A stretch of 64,000 nucleotides of DNA from Bradyrhizobium betae (GCF_008932115.1 NZ_CP044544.1:62001-126000); one strand, 5' to 3'; counted from the first letter of the stretch, positions 14,829 to 23,129 are shown. Made by a program: numbers and translations. Notes: generated by a model from the letters alone, not told the origin.

Positions 14829-16969
14829 GATGTGCGTTCCTTCAACGGCGCGATGAGCCTGCGTTTTCTGTCGTTGTCCAGGCGCAGCGCTTCGCGTTGC
14901 AGCGGGGAGAGACGCTTGTCGGCGAGAAGATCCTCCGCCTGTGCAATGGAGGCTTCCCATGGCGGGAGATGTCGCTCGACGAGGCAGGCGTTGGGACATC
15001 GGTCGGGCGCGCATCGCGACAGGACCGGCACCGAGGCTGAAGGTTTCTCAGACTCCCGCAGGCAGAGCGCCGTCAATGGGTCGAAGAAGCAGTCGTTCAG
15101 ATATCCGACATGCAGCGTGCGCGCCAGATGCGCCAGCATCGCCTTCAGGCGCTTGCGATCGGCCAGTTGCCCCGGAAGCGGGCCGAGTTCGCGGCCGACC
15201 CGCTCCAGTTCCACGCCGACGCGCTTACCGGCGGGTCCGCCTGGACCGTGACCGCGTCGATGGTTTTCGAAGTAGTCGATGATGTCGTCGAGTTGTCCGA
15301 GCGCCAGTTCCTGTTCGACCTCCTGCCTGAAGCCGGATGCGGACGAGCCGGCATAGCCGTTGAACATGGCCACGGAGGCGTGCTTGTACTGGATTTTGCC
15401 GGCGACAACCCCGAAGGGCCGGTTCGCGATGTACCAGGCCAGCGTTCGCCTGAACTGACGGGTGTTGAAGCGCCAGACGTCTTCTCCCACTCGGGGGATC
15501 ACAGGACTATCGTCCGCGCCATATCGCTCATCGAGATGTTCTCGGAATTGGTTGATCTTCTTGGCGATGAGTATCGGCGTCTCGGCATTGTTCGTCTCGC
15601 GGTCGTCAAGGGCAAGCCATAGCCGCTCTGTCCCCGCATTCCGGCGGAATCGTTCCGAAAGACGCTCGGCAACCCCGATCGCCTGGACGGCGGCCTCGAT
15701 GGTGATCCATTCGACCTGTTCGCCGCGAGCGCCGCGATCCTTCCAGGTCACGCCCTCAATCGCCAGCCTTTCTGTTCGCCCGTCCCGGTCGAGATTCCGT
15801 TTCAGGCAGCCGGATCGCAGCGACTGCACCTCACCGTCGCGCATGCCCGTCAGATAGCAACACACGATATAGGCGGCCGTCTGCAGGTGCCGTTCTTCCC
15901 GCGCCAGGCTGATGGCATCGAAGCGCTCCCGCCACGGTCGCCCCGTGTCGGGATCCGGGGAGATCGGCGTGTCCATCCCGCCCACCTCGAACCCAAGCTC
16001 GTCGACAGCATCATGAACCATCGACAACAGGGCCGGATCTTTGTGGACGGTGGTGAGATGCAGCCCGCATTGCATCGTCAGGAGCTTCAGATTGATGACC
16101 TCGCCATCAAACCTGCCGCCCCGCGACAATCTGCCGGTCAGCCCCCCGATCGAAAGAGGTCTTTCCCAGACAGGAATGCCTCTTCCTTCCTCGCGACGCT
16201 TGTCGATCCAGGAGGCCAGCATTACCGCGGGCCGCGTGTGGCGGGCGCGCGAGCGTGCTGCGAACCGGCTGTTCAGTGCATCGGCTTCAGCCCGGGCAGT
16301 GAAGATGTCGTCGCAGAGGTGCTCGACATATTTCAAGGCCCATCGCAGCATTGCGCCGATGACCGGCTCCGGGATGCGCGCGGTCCGGTTTTCCGAACAG
16401 CGCGTTCCCTGGCCGGTTGCCCGATAGACCGGTCGGCCGCGCCACGGGGTGAAGGTGATGCCACCGCACGTCAGATAGGGCGCCAGGCGATGAAGCTGGA
16501 CGATGGGCCTGAGGCACACACCCACGCGCCCCGGCGTGATCGGCCGCGCCCGGTGATGGGTCGCGTATGCATCGATCAAATCCTGATCGACGTTTGCCAG
16601 ATCGAGCTTGCCGATCCGCGAGCGCACGAAGTCCAGGAACCGGCGCAGCGTCGCAAGCGCAGTATGGCCGGAGACTGGCCGCAACCGCGGCTCACCGTCG
16701 GCGCGCCGTTCATTCATCCAGGCATAGATGTATTCCTTCGCAAGCAACCGCTCTGCCGCGCAGGGGATCACGCCGAAGTCGACCGTTCGAAAGGCCTTTC
16801 TGGCCATGTTGAACATCGCCGGCGCCATATCCCAGACATCATCGCCGAACCGCGAGAGCGCCGCTCGGTCGGTACCATCCCTGAGAGGCATCGAAGCCAA
16901 AACGATGTCGTCATCGACCCTGAGGCGTGAGACGGCACGCTCATCGTTCAAAGGAGAGGTAGTGGTCAT
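14825..16969 (-). CDS. Tyrosine recombinase, third of the E1 trio (class C)
   Basis: 714 aa, much longer than a phage integrase. The catalytic domain is central: LTGMRDGEVQSL (first Arg), then TRQFRRTLAWYIANR (second Arg region) and YKHASVAMFNGYAG (His and Tyr nucleophile). A C-terminal Cys cluster (RCAPDRCPNACLVERHLPPW) follows. It cuts and rejoins DNA through a 3'-phosphotyrosine. It overlaps its neighbours by 4 nt on both sides, so the four proteins are made together. The E2 counterpart is at 44421. Confidence 0.8.
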   Translation of the reverse strand: MTTTSPLNDERAVSRLRVDDDIVLASMPLRDGTDRAALSRFGDDVWDMAPAMFNMARKAFRTVDFGVIPCAAERLLAKEYIYAWMNERRADGEPRLRPVSGHTALATLRRFLDFVRSRIGKLDLANVDQDLIDAYATHHRARPITPGRVGVCLRPIVQLHRLAPYLTCGGITFTPWRGRPVYRATGQGTRCSENRTARIPEPVIGAMLRWALKYVEHLCDDIFTARAEADALNSRFAARSRARHTRPAVMLASWIDKRREEGRGIPVWERPLSIGGLTGRLSRGGRFDGEVINLKLLTMQCGLHLTTVHKDPALLSMVHDAVDELGFEVGGMDTPISPDPDTGRPWRERFDAISLAREERHLQTAAYIVCCYLTGMRDGEVQSLRSGCLKRNLDRDGRTERLAIEGVTWKDRGARGEQVEWITIEAAVQAIGVAERLSERFRRNAGTERLWLALDDRETNNAETPILIAKKINQFREHLDERYGADDSPVIPRVGEDVWRFNTRQFRRTLAWYIANRPFGVVAGKIQYKHASVAMFNGYAGSSASGFRQEVEQELALGQLDDIIDYFENHRRGHGPGGPAGKRVGVELERVGRELGPLPGQLADRKRLKAMLAHLARTLHVGYLNDCFFDPLTALCLRESEKPSASVPVLSRCAPDRCPNACLVERHLPPWEASIAQAEDLLADKRLSPLQREALRLDNDRKRRLIAPLKERTS

Positions 16970-18777
16970 GAGCCGTAAGCCTCCGGCGGAAGATAGAGCA
17001 ACCGCGCCGAGGATTCTGCCGCCTCAACCCGTGCGCCTCCGACGACGGAGGACGGGAACATCGGCAGAATTTGCTCCGTGATCCTGCGGTATGGCCGATC
17101 GAATTTCTCGTTCCAGTCGCCAGAAGGCAACGCCTCCCGCAGCTCGTCCATGAACGCCTGGAACGCGATCAGCGCCGGTAGTTTCCGTGCGGTAATGACC
17201 GCGTTGGAGCATTCCAGGCACCCCCAGAACGGCGTCGGACAGGCTTCGCCTTCCCGACCGAAAGGGCTGACGCGGAAGTTGCTGCACGCCGCCAGCCAAA
17301 GATCCTGCTCTCCGTCCAGGAGCGGGCCGATCTTTTCCGACGGCACCGGCAGCCCGGTCGCGTCGGCTGAGGTTCGCAGCCGGGCTTCATCCGCGGGCAC
17401 AACGATCCAAGGTCGCAGAGCCGGCGCCATCGCGTCGGTCAGTGCCTCGACTATCGTCTGCTCATGCAGATGCCGAAGGGCGGGGATGTCGGCATAATGG
17501 TTGGCCGCCACCGCTACCGTGTGGCCGACGGCAAAGTTCTCCAACTGCCCTCCGGTCCGCTTATACCAGTCAGCCTTCTGGGTCTTGCGCAGCCTGGAGA
17601 GATTGAGCGCCAGCGATTTTCCGGCGTCATCGACGATTCCGTACTTCTCGACAAACGCGGCCACGCAGGTCCCCAGCTTTTTCGGCGACGACAGGCGCCC
17701 CGGCTTCCAGGTGATCCAGAGCTTGCTCGATCCAGTGTGCTGCCGAGCCTTTTCCGTCAGCTTGATCGCCAGCCGCAGGACGGCTCCGGGCGTCTCCCGT
17801 CCGCCATCGCGGACACGCAAGCGCTTCCACTGGGCATGATGCGCGCGCCGCTTTCGATACTCGATCTCGACATAACCCCGGTTGGGATTGCGCAAGCAGT
17901 CAGCCTCAAGCCCACGCAGCGCTTCGATCTCCATGCCGGTCGTCAAGGACAGCCAGACGAGGAAGCCGACGACATCGTACCGGGTCAGATGGAAGCCGGC
18001 ATGCAGTTCCTCGACCGGAGGCGGCTCGAGCCCGCATCTATGAGCGTGGTAGCGCAGATTGTCGAACAGCGCGCCTTCCCCGGCGACTACTCCCGCCGTC
18101 ACAATCTGTTCGACCACTAGGTCATAGCGACGGCGCAATTCTGGATCACGGCCTACATCCAGAAGTGGGGGAGGCAGAGCCTCGCCCGTCGCTATCCGGT
18201 CGCGAGCCTCGATGATCTGGCGCATCGCTGCCTGCAGCAACGTCGAGGCAATCCTCCCACTGTAGGCATCGCGCGGCTTTGAGACGCCGTGCTCGCCGTG
18301 ACCGATGTATTTCAGGCGCAACAGTGTTTCGGGCGGAAGCCTTTCAGGATTGAGCTCGGCGGCGACGCGCAGCACCCCGATCAGAGCACCGAGCACATTG
18401 CGCTGATTGGGTCGCTCGCCGCCGTTCTGCTCCAGCCAGTCCTCATAGGCATTGATTACCGCCGGAGTTAAGTCGTCGAGACGACGAGGTTTTACCGACG
18501 CCCCTTCCAGGAACAGCCAGAACCGCCGCAGACGGCGGATAAAGGTGCCTGCGGTTTTCCAGAGTGGTGCCGGCCCCATCCGGTGGAGATACTCCTGCAG
18601 GAATGGCGCAACCTCATGGGTCAGCGCCGTCAGCGGCCAGGAAGACAGATTGACGTCGATCCTCCCGGCATCTTCCGTCCGAAGGACGAAGACGAGCGGA
18701 TTTTGCGGATTTTCCTCTTGAGTGTCGAACAATTCGATTCCAACTGGGAAGGTGGCACGACGACCGCGTTTCATCAC
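16966..18777 (-). CDS. Tyrosine recombinase, second of the E1 trio (class B, Tn554 TnpB-like)
   Basis: 603 aa. The core has LSRLRKTQKADWYKR (second Arg), AVGHT (His) and ANHYADI (Tyr). At the position of the first catalytic Arg the sequence is TTGMEIEALRGL, with Glu in place of Arg. The C-terminal Cys cluster (ACSNF, EACPTPFWGCLECSNA) looks zinc-binding. The size matches TnpB of Tn554 (630 aa). It starts inside the stop of the first recombinase (ATGA). The missing Arg suggests a regulatory or structural role in the synapse; the E2 counterpart also lacks it. Confidence 0.78.
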   Translation of the reverse strand: MMKRGRRATFPVGIELFDTQEENPQNPLVFVLRTEDAGRIDVNLSSWPLTALTHEVAPFLQEYLHRMGPAPLWKTAGTFIRRLRRFWLFLEGASVKPRRLDDLTPAVINAYEDWLEQNGGERPNQRNVLGALIGVLRVAAELNPERLPPETLLRLKYIGHGEHGVSKPRDAYSGRIASTLLQAAMRQIIEARDRIATGEALPPPLLDVGRDPELRRRYDLVVEQIVTAGVVAGEGALFDNLRYHAHRCGLEPPPVEELHAGFHLTRYDVVGFLVWLSLTTGMEIEALRGLEADCLRNPNRGYVEIEYRKRRAHHAQWKRLRVRDGGRETPGAVLRLAIKLTEKARQHTGSSKLWITWKPGRLSSPKKLGTCVAAFVEKYGIVDDAGKSLALNLSRLRKTQKADWYKRTGGQLENFAVGHTVAVAANHYADIPALRHLHEQTIVEALTDAMAPALRPWIVVPADEARLRTSADATGLPVPSEKIGPLLDGEQDLWLAACSNFRVSPFGREGEACPTPFWGCLECSNAVITARKLPALIAFQAFMDELREALPSGDWNEKFDRPYRRITEQILPMFPSSVVGGARVEAAESSARLLYLPPEAYGS

Positions 18778-20213
18778 AGGGGTCCACCAGCATTAACGCG
18801 CAGTTCCCAGGCCTCGACCGCAGCGTCGATCATTTCCTGGCTTTCTTCCATGCAATCCAGGTAGATGTGAGTGCTTTCGATGCGGCTATGGCCCAGCAAA
18901 CGCTGCAACTTCAGAAGAGGATCGCCAATCAAGCGGCGGTACGCCGCGCCGATATGGGATCGGCGTTCGTCGAGTACCCATCCGATCTGTTCACGCACGA
19001 GCAGCGACAGCATATGAACCGCAAAGGTGTGGCGCATCATGTGCGGAGTGACGTCGAGGTCGATCCCGAACCGCCTGCACCGTACGCTTGCCCTCCGGAA
19101 GACCACCTCCCAAGCGGCCGGGGGCATGGGCCGCGCCCCTTCCGCCAGCCAAAGACACAATGGTTCGGATGTTTCCGCCCATACCAAGCGGCTGCGTTCG
19201 CGCGGCGCCAGCACGTCGACACTGGCTCGAACTGTGTCCTTTTCCAGAAGGAGCCTTCCCCGATCGTGGCTGACGACACGGATCGGATGTTCGATTGACC
19301 TATTGCGCGGTTGCGAAAGGCGCATGAGGACATTGGTCCGTTCCAACGCCGCGTATTCATGCAGACGCTTCAGCACGCGCTCGGGCAAGCGGATCTCGCG
19401 CCCCTTGCTACCCTTGGCAATGGCCGGCGCCAGTCGGAAAGATCGGCTCCTCAATGCACCGACCGGCTCCGTCCTCGGGAACTCGATCCAGAGCAGACTT
19501 GCCGCTTCCTGGAGCCGCAGGCCCGTCGTGACGAGCAATTCGGCGAACAACGCATTGCGCTCGCTGTTGCGGCCCTGCCAGGTGGGATCCTCGCTCCCGT
19601 CTGGAAGACGACCACGCAAGCCGATCTCGCGAAACAGGAGATACCGATCCAGGGAAAGGAACCGGATATCGCGTGTCCGTGCGCCGCGCTCGGTGGCAAC
19701 ATTGGCAGCGACCGCTATGGCCCCGCCGCCGTTCGTCCGTCGCCATGATTGCCGATAGGTGAAAGGCGATTTGGCGATCATTCCCTCTTCAAGAGCCCAT
19801 CGGTAAAGCTTGTCGAGCGCTGCTACCGACCGGTTCCAGCTCGCGGCCGAGATGCGCGCCGGAGGAAGCGCCAGACGTCGCGCCGCATGGAAGGCTGCGA
19901 CATCGTGCCGATCAGCCGCCCAGAGGGCTCTGTTGTCTCGGCGCTCGGCAAGAAAGCGCATCCAGATCAGGATATCCCAACCATAGGCGCGCAAGCTGTT
20001 GGGCGAACGAACCCCCAACGTGGGGCAAGCTCGAAAGAACCGGTTCAGGTCGTGATCGTAGCTGTCGTCATCGCCAAGAATGAACGGCATGCCGTCCACG
20101 AGGTTCAGCTTCTCGGCGGCTGCGACTTCATCCACCGACAGCCTGTGGACGACGCCATCAACCGTAACAGACTGCCGCAGCGTCGAAAGATCCGTGAAGA
20201 AGAGCTGGGGCAT
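18774..20213 (-). CDS. Tyrosine recombinase, first of the E1 trio (class A, Tn554 TnpA-like)
   Basis: 479 aa. All catalytic landmarks are present: VTTGLRLQEAASLLW (Arg), a Lys-bearing beta-hairpin (AKGSKGREIRL), TPHMMRHTFAVHML (His-x-x-Arg), LLGHSRIEST (His) and HIYLD (Tyr). The N-terminal half is a SAM-like core-binding domain (RAYGWDILIWMRFLAER). It is longer than TnpA of Tn554 (361 aa). First gene of a four-gene operon in which each start overlaps the previous stop. The 50-bp palindrome begins 16 nt upstream of its start. Confidence 0.85.
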   Translation of the reverse strand: MPQLFFTDLSTLRQSVTVDGVVHRLSVDEVAAAEKLNLVDGMPFILGDDDSYDHDLNRFFRACPTLGVRSPNSLRAYGWDILIWMRFLAERRDNRALWAADRHDVAAFHAARRLALPPARISAASWNRSVAALDKLYRWALEEGMIAKSPFTYRQSWRRTNGGGAIAVAANVATERGARTRDIRFLSLDRYLLFREIGLRGRLPDGSEDPTWQGRNSERNALFAELLVTTGLRLQEAASLLWIEFPRTEPVGALRSRSFRLAPAIAKGSKGREIRLPERVLKRLHEYAALERTNVLMRLSQPRNRSIEHPIRVVSHDRGRLLLEKDTVRASVDVLAPRERSRLVWAETSEPLCLWLAEGARPMPPAAWEVVFRRASVRCRRFGIDLDVTPHMMRHTFAVHMLSLLVREQIGWVLDERRSHIGAAYRRLIGDPLLKLQRLLGHSRIESTHIYLDCMEESQEMIDAAVEAWELRVNAGGPL

Positions 20214-20229
20214 CCTGTTCTCCTCGGCC

Positions 20230-20279
20230 GCGATTTTCCCGCCGGGACGGGCTCGAGCCCGTCCCGGCGGGAAAATCGC
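20230..20279. repeat. 50-bp perfect palindrome at the E1 recombinase promoter
   Basis: Both arms are 25 nt and exactly complementary, with no unpaired centre; the centre reads GGGCTCGAGCCC. The arms run TTTTCCCGCC outward-in, so the T run is on the 5' side and the A run on the 3' side, opposite to a rho-independent terminator. It lies between the class A recombinase start and the E1 right end. Candidate roles are an internal recombinase-binding site, an operator, or a folded origin-like site. A cloning or assembly artefact should be excluded. Confidence 0.85.
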
Positions 20280-20345
20280 ATCGCCTCACCTCAAGCGAAG
20301 GGGAATGTCGTCAACGTTGATCGTGTGCTGCGAACGTCACAGCGG

Positions 20346-20371
20346 TAAGACAGAACACAGAGTCAGGATAA
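20346..20371 (+). repeat. E1 right terminal inverted repeat
   Basis: TAAGACAG, nine bases, then TCAGGATAA. It matches the left end in inverted orientation (AGACAG and TCAG-ATAA blocks) with one extra G. Immediately outside lies the 3' part of the interrupted gene. Confidence 0.65.
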
Positions 20372-20378
20372 CGGCGTC

Positions 20379-20453
20379 ATGGTTTCCAGCGAATACGACG
20401 GCGAAGAGGATGCCATCGTGCATGAATACGATCCGTGGTCCCCGGCTCATTGA
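20379..20453 (+). pseudogene. Small conserved plasmid gene, 3' part (other side of E1)
   Basis: Reads SSEYDGEEDAIVHEYDPWSP and then AH-stop, continuing the EFSV end of the 5' part at 10570. The stop codon lies inside a 9-bp hairpin (CCCGGCTCA / TTGAGCCGGG, 20441-20459), which may be the old terminator of the gene. Confidence 0.6.
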
Positions 20454-20658
20454 GCCGGGTGACCGCTGCCGCTGGCGCCGTACCGGCCGCAAGGGAAGCT
20501 TCGCCGCGGCCGGAGTCCGACATGTTGGACGGCTTGTCAGCGCGCCCTTGCATCCGGCACGCTTCGCGGCGGGCGGGTGGCGTGCCTTCGCGATAGGGCG
20601 AAGGGACGTCAACTGAAGAAAGGACCGGGTGGCGCGGGATGTGCGCCCGGTGAAGGTC

Positions 20659-21585
20659 ATGGAGAAAAGTGAAATCGAAGAATTACGAGCCAGGGTCGGA
20701 TGCGCCGCCCTGCTCCAACAGGACGGCTGGAAGGTCGATCTGAAGGAAAGCACGCGCCGGGCGGTCAAGTACCGCCGCGACGCAAAGATCATCATCGTCA
20801 TTCACAACGATCGCGGCTGGTTCGACCCGTTGTCGACCGCGAAAGGCGACGTGTTCGATTTGGCCGAGCATCTCGGGGCGCAAGGCTTCGCCCAGGCCTG
20901 CGCCCATGTCGCTTCGCTTATCGGATTCGTTCCGAGCCCGCCGGCGTGGCAGCGCGAGCCCCGCCCCACGACGCTGCACCCCATTGCCGATCGCTGGATG
21001 CGCCGCGGCATTCCGCGCCCCGGCTCGCCGGCCTGGCGCTACCTGACGGTGGAACGCGGCATTCCCGACACGATCGTGGCAGTCGCGGTCGAACAAGGCC
21101 TCCTCCGCGAGGGGCCGCAGGGAAGCATGTGGGCGGCGCACCGCCGTGTCGACGGGGCTTTGGTCGGCTGGGAAGAGCGCGGATCGCAATGGCGCGGCTT
21201 CGCCACCGGCGGAGCGAAGGAGCTGTTCCGCTTCGGTCCTGCGGCCGCGTCCCGGGTCTGCGTGACGGAGGCCGCGATCGACGCCATCAGCCTCGCCGCG
21301 ATCCAGGTTCTGCGACCGGACACGCTTTTCGTCAGCACCGGCGGAGGCTGGTCCCCGGCAAGCGAGGAGGCCATCCGCGGTCTGGCTATGCGCGCAGACG
21401 CCCGACTTGTCGCCGCGACCGACAACAATCGGCAGGGCGATGTCTATGCCGAGCGCCTGCGCGTGATCGCTGCTGAGACGGGCGCGTCCTACGCGCGGTC
21501 GCGGCCGCGCGCCGGCGATTGGAATGATGATTTGAAGATCCTCGTCGGCCGATTGGCGGAGGAGCCGGTAGCAGCAGCCGGATGA
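20659..21585 (+). CDS. Toprim-domain protein (DUF3991/Toprim, primase-like)
   Basis: 308 aa from ATG 20659; GTG 20629 is possible. The N-terminal part (IEELRARVGCAALLQQDGW, then AVKYRRDAKIIIVIH and GDVFDLAEHL) is the CHC2/DUF3991-like segment of plasmid primase-type proteins. The C-terminal Toprim-like part has CVTEAAIDAISLA (catalytic Glu) and LVAATDNNRQGD (a D-x-x-x-x-G-D variant). Such proteins are common on alphaproteobacterial plasmids and may prime the transferred strand. First intact backbone gene to the right of E1. Confidence 0.7.
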   Translation: MEKSEIEELRARVGCAALLQQDGWKVDLKESTRRAVKYRRDAKIIIVIHNDRGWFDPLSTAKGDVFDLAEHLGAQGFAQACAHVASLIGFVPSPPAWQREPRPTTLHPIADRWMRRGIPRPGSPAWRYLTVERGIPDTIVAVAVEQGLLREGPQGSMWAAHRRVDGALVGWEERGSQWRGFATGGAKELFRFGPAAASRVCVTEAAIDAISLAAIQVLRPDTLFVSTGGGWSPASEEAIRGLAMRADARLVAATDNNRQGDVYAERLRVIAAETGASYARSRPRAGDWNDDLKILVGRLAEEPVAAAG

Positions 21586-21591
21586 ACCCTG

Positions 21592-21661
21592 CTGCCGCAC
21601 GCCCGGCCGGCGCGTCAAGGGAGGCTGCGCCCGCGTTCCGCGGCCCTTGACCCGCCGGACC
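21592..21661 (+). repeat. Intergenic repeat with GTCAAGGG/CCCTTGAC hairpin, copy 1
   Basis: About 70 bp, running from CTGCCGCACGCCCGGCCGG through GCGTCAAGGG to GCGGCCCTTGACCCGCCGGA. The near-identical copy 2 is at 22962-23032. The inverted GTCAAGGG/CCCTTGAC arms would form a stem about 20 nt apart. It lies just after a stop codon and before the next gene's leader. Confidence 0.7.
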
Positions 21662-21717
21662 CTTCGATGCGGCCGGCCCGAGGGTGTCTGCAACACCCGA
21701 AGGGAAGGACGACCCTC

Positions 21718-22110
21718 ATGCCCATCTTCACGATCGAGACCACCTATCGCCTGCCGGTCTATCGCCAGCGCAGCTACGTGGCGGCGAGCCTCGCTAAGGC
21801 CTGCCGCCTCGCTATCGAGGACGACGACTGGGACAACGAGAAGCGCGACTATGAAACTGCCGGCGAAACCTATGTGACCGGCGCCTGGGAAGGCCGTGAC
21901 ACCGCCTATAGCGGTCCATCCGTGCCGGTGCCGTCGCACTATCGCGAAACGCTGCAGCGCAAGGCCGATCATTTCGAGGTGCTGCTCGGTTTGGTGAAGG
22001 TGCTGAGCGGCGACGATGAGGCGCTCGATCGCGCCTACTGGCGCGAACGCGCCTTGCCGGCCATCGCCAAGGCCGAGGCCATCCTCGCCGGCGCCCGCGA
22101 TCCCGACTGA
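21718..22110 (+). CDS. Hypothetical plasmid protein
   Basis: 130 aa. ATG 21718 follows AAGGGAAGGA. It begins MPIFTIETTYRLPVYRQRSY and holds an acidic patch (EDDDWDNEKRDYET); the C-terminal half is helical (RKADHFEVLLGLVKVLSGDDEAL). No signal peptide or membrane segment. I do not recognise a function. It is part of a run of similar-sized backbone genes, each with its own hairpin-bearing leader, as on other rhizobial plasmids. Confidence 0.6.
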   Translation: MPIFTIETTYRLPVYRQRSYVAASLAKACRLAIEDDDWDNEKRDYETAGETYVTGAWEGRDTAYSGPSVPVPSHYRETLQRKADHFEVLLGLVKVLSGDDEALDRAYWRERALPAIAKAEAILAGARDPD

Positions 22111-22144
22111 TCCGCCGGCGCACATCCTTCCCTCCGCACATCCC

Positions 22145-22165
22145 GCCCGGCCTTGCCGGGCTTTT
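22145..22165 (+). terminator. Rho-independent terminator or attenuator
   Basis: GCCCGGC-CTT-GCCGGGC followed by TTTT, 20 nt ahead of the next start codon. It separates the preceding hypothetical gene from the one at 22185. Confidence 0.7.
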
Positions 22166-22184
22166 GCATTTTCAGGAGCCGGAC

Positions 22185-23021
22185 ATGGCCAGCTATTACG
22201 TTCCGACCGTCGTGCAGACGACGATTCCCGACAGCGACATGACGCAGCTTGAGCGGCTCGTCCTGTCTCATATCTTCAGCGCCGAACCCGACAGCGACGG
22301 CCTTTATTTCTTCGCCGAGGAAAGTCCGGCGGAGTGCCTCGAGCTCGATGTCGCGGAGCTGCGCGACGCGTATCGCGCCTCGGCCGACGTTGACAGTGTC
22401 CTCATCGCCATCGTCGCCGATCGGCTGGCCGAGGTAGAAGCCGGCGAGACTCATGTCGAACTCGATCTGACCGTCATCTCCTGGGCGACGATCTTTCAGG
22501 ACATCGTGCGCCGCTCCCCGACGCTCGATGAGGTCGCCGTCTCTTCCGCCTTCACCTGCTCGAAGATGCGACCGGACGGCTTCGGCGGCATGGCCGTCTT
22601 GATCACCGCGGACGCGATCAGGTCAGGCGCGACCGACGAGATGCTCGCGGGATTCCGCGAAGCGGCAGCGGCTGCGGCCGCGCCCAGCGTTCACGTCCTG
22701 CTCCGCTTCGACGAGGCCGAAGTACGAACGACGGTCGGCGAGGTCATCGCCCATGACAGCGCCGCGACCAAACTCGCGTCCGATGCCGTCAGCGACAACG
22801 ATATCCACGCCGCCTGCGTTGCCGTCGTGGCATCGACGGATCTCGCGGAGGAGCGCGGCTCGGCCGTGTTCAAGGCGGCGCTTGCGGCGATCGCGAATGC
22901 CGAGCGGCGCCTCGCTGAAGAGCGGGAAAGGATGGGAGAGAGCAAAAGAATTGAAGGCGCGATGCCGCATGCCCGGCCGTCGCGTCAAGGGTGCGCTTCG
23001 CCCGCGTGCCGCGGCCCTTGA
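22185..23021 (+). CDS. Hypothetical plasmid protein, C terminus inside a repeat
   Basis: 278 aa from ATG 22185 (AGGAG upstream). No recognised domain; acidic and Ala-rich, with possible repeats (DAIRSGATDEMLAGFREAAAAAA). The last 20 residues or so (MPHARPSRQGCASPACRGP) are encoded by copy 2 of the intergenic repeat, so the present C terminus is probably an extension created when the repeat replaced the original stop region. Function unknown. Confidence 0.55.
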   Translation: MASYYVPTVVQTTIPDSDMTQLERLVLSHIFSAEPDSDGLYFFAEESPAECLELDVAELRDAYRASADVDSVLIAIVADRLAEVEAGETHVELDLTVISWATIFQDIVRRSPTLDEVAVSSAFTCSKMRPDGFGGMAVLITADAIRSGATDEMLAGFREAAAAAAAPSVHVLLRFDEAEVRTTVGEVIAHDSAATKLASDAVSDNDIHAACVAVVASTDLAEERGSAVFKAALAAIANAERRLAEERERMGESKRIEGAMPHARPSRQGCASPACRGP

Positions 23022-23032
23022 CCCGCCGGACC
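22962..23032 (+). repeat. Intergenic repeat with GTCAAGGG/CCCTTGAC hairpin, copy 2
   Basis: Aligns over about 70 bp with copy 1 at 21592. It differs mainly in the loop (GTGCGCTTCG versus AGGCTGCG), while the CCCTTGACCCGCCGGA side is conserved. It contains the stop codon of the upstream gene. Confidence 0.7.
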
Positions 23033-23129
23033 GGAGAGGCGGCCCGCCGGAGGGGTGATGAAGGGCTGAAGTGACGAGGGATCAGGCGGATCGCTCGCGC
23101 CTCAGTTCGCCAGGCCGAAAGGAGCCGCC

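Larger units (their letters stand above)
10671..20371. mobile_element. Element E1: mercury-resistance element with a tyrosine-recombinase trio
   Basis: About 9.7 kb inserted in a small gene whose halves flank it. Ends are inverted repeats of the form TGAGACAG-N9-TCAGATAA (left, read on the minus strand) and TAAGACAG-N9-TCAGGATAA (right, plus strand). It carries merR/TPF/BA, then four overlapping genes on the opposite strand: three tyrosine recombinases and a small helix-turn-helix protein. A 50-bp perfect palindrome sits beside the recombinase start. The gene set resembles Tn554 (TnpA, TnpB, TnpC) and recombinase-in-trio elements, but the sizes (479, 603, 714, 124 aa) differ from both. Flanking duplication is weak, sharing only about C-x-x-C-G-T. 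Confidence 0.75.

Noticed and set aside
20230..20279. Reading the 50-bp palindrome as a transcription terminator
   Set aside because: The T run precedes and the A run follows the GC core on either strand, the reverse of a rho-independent terminator.
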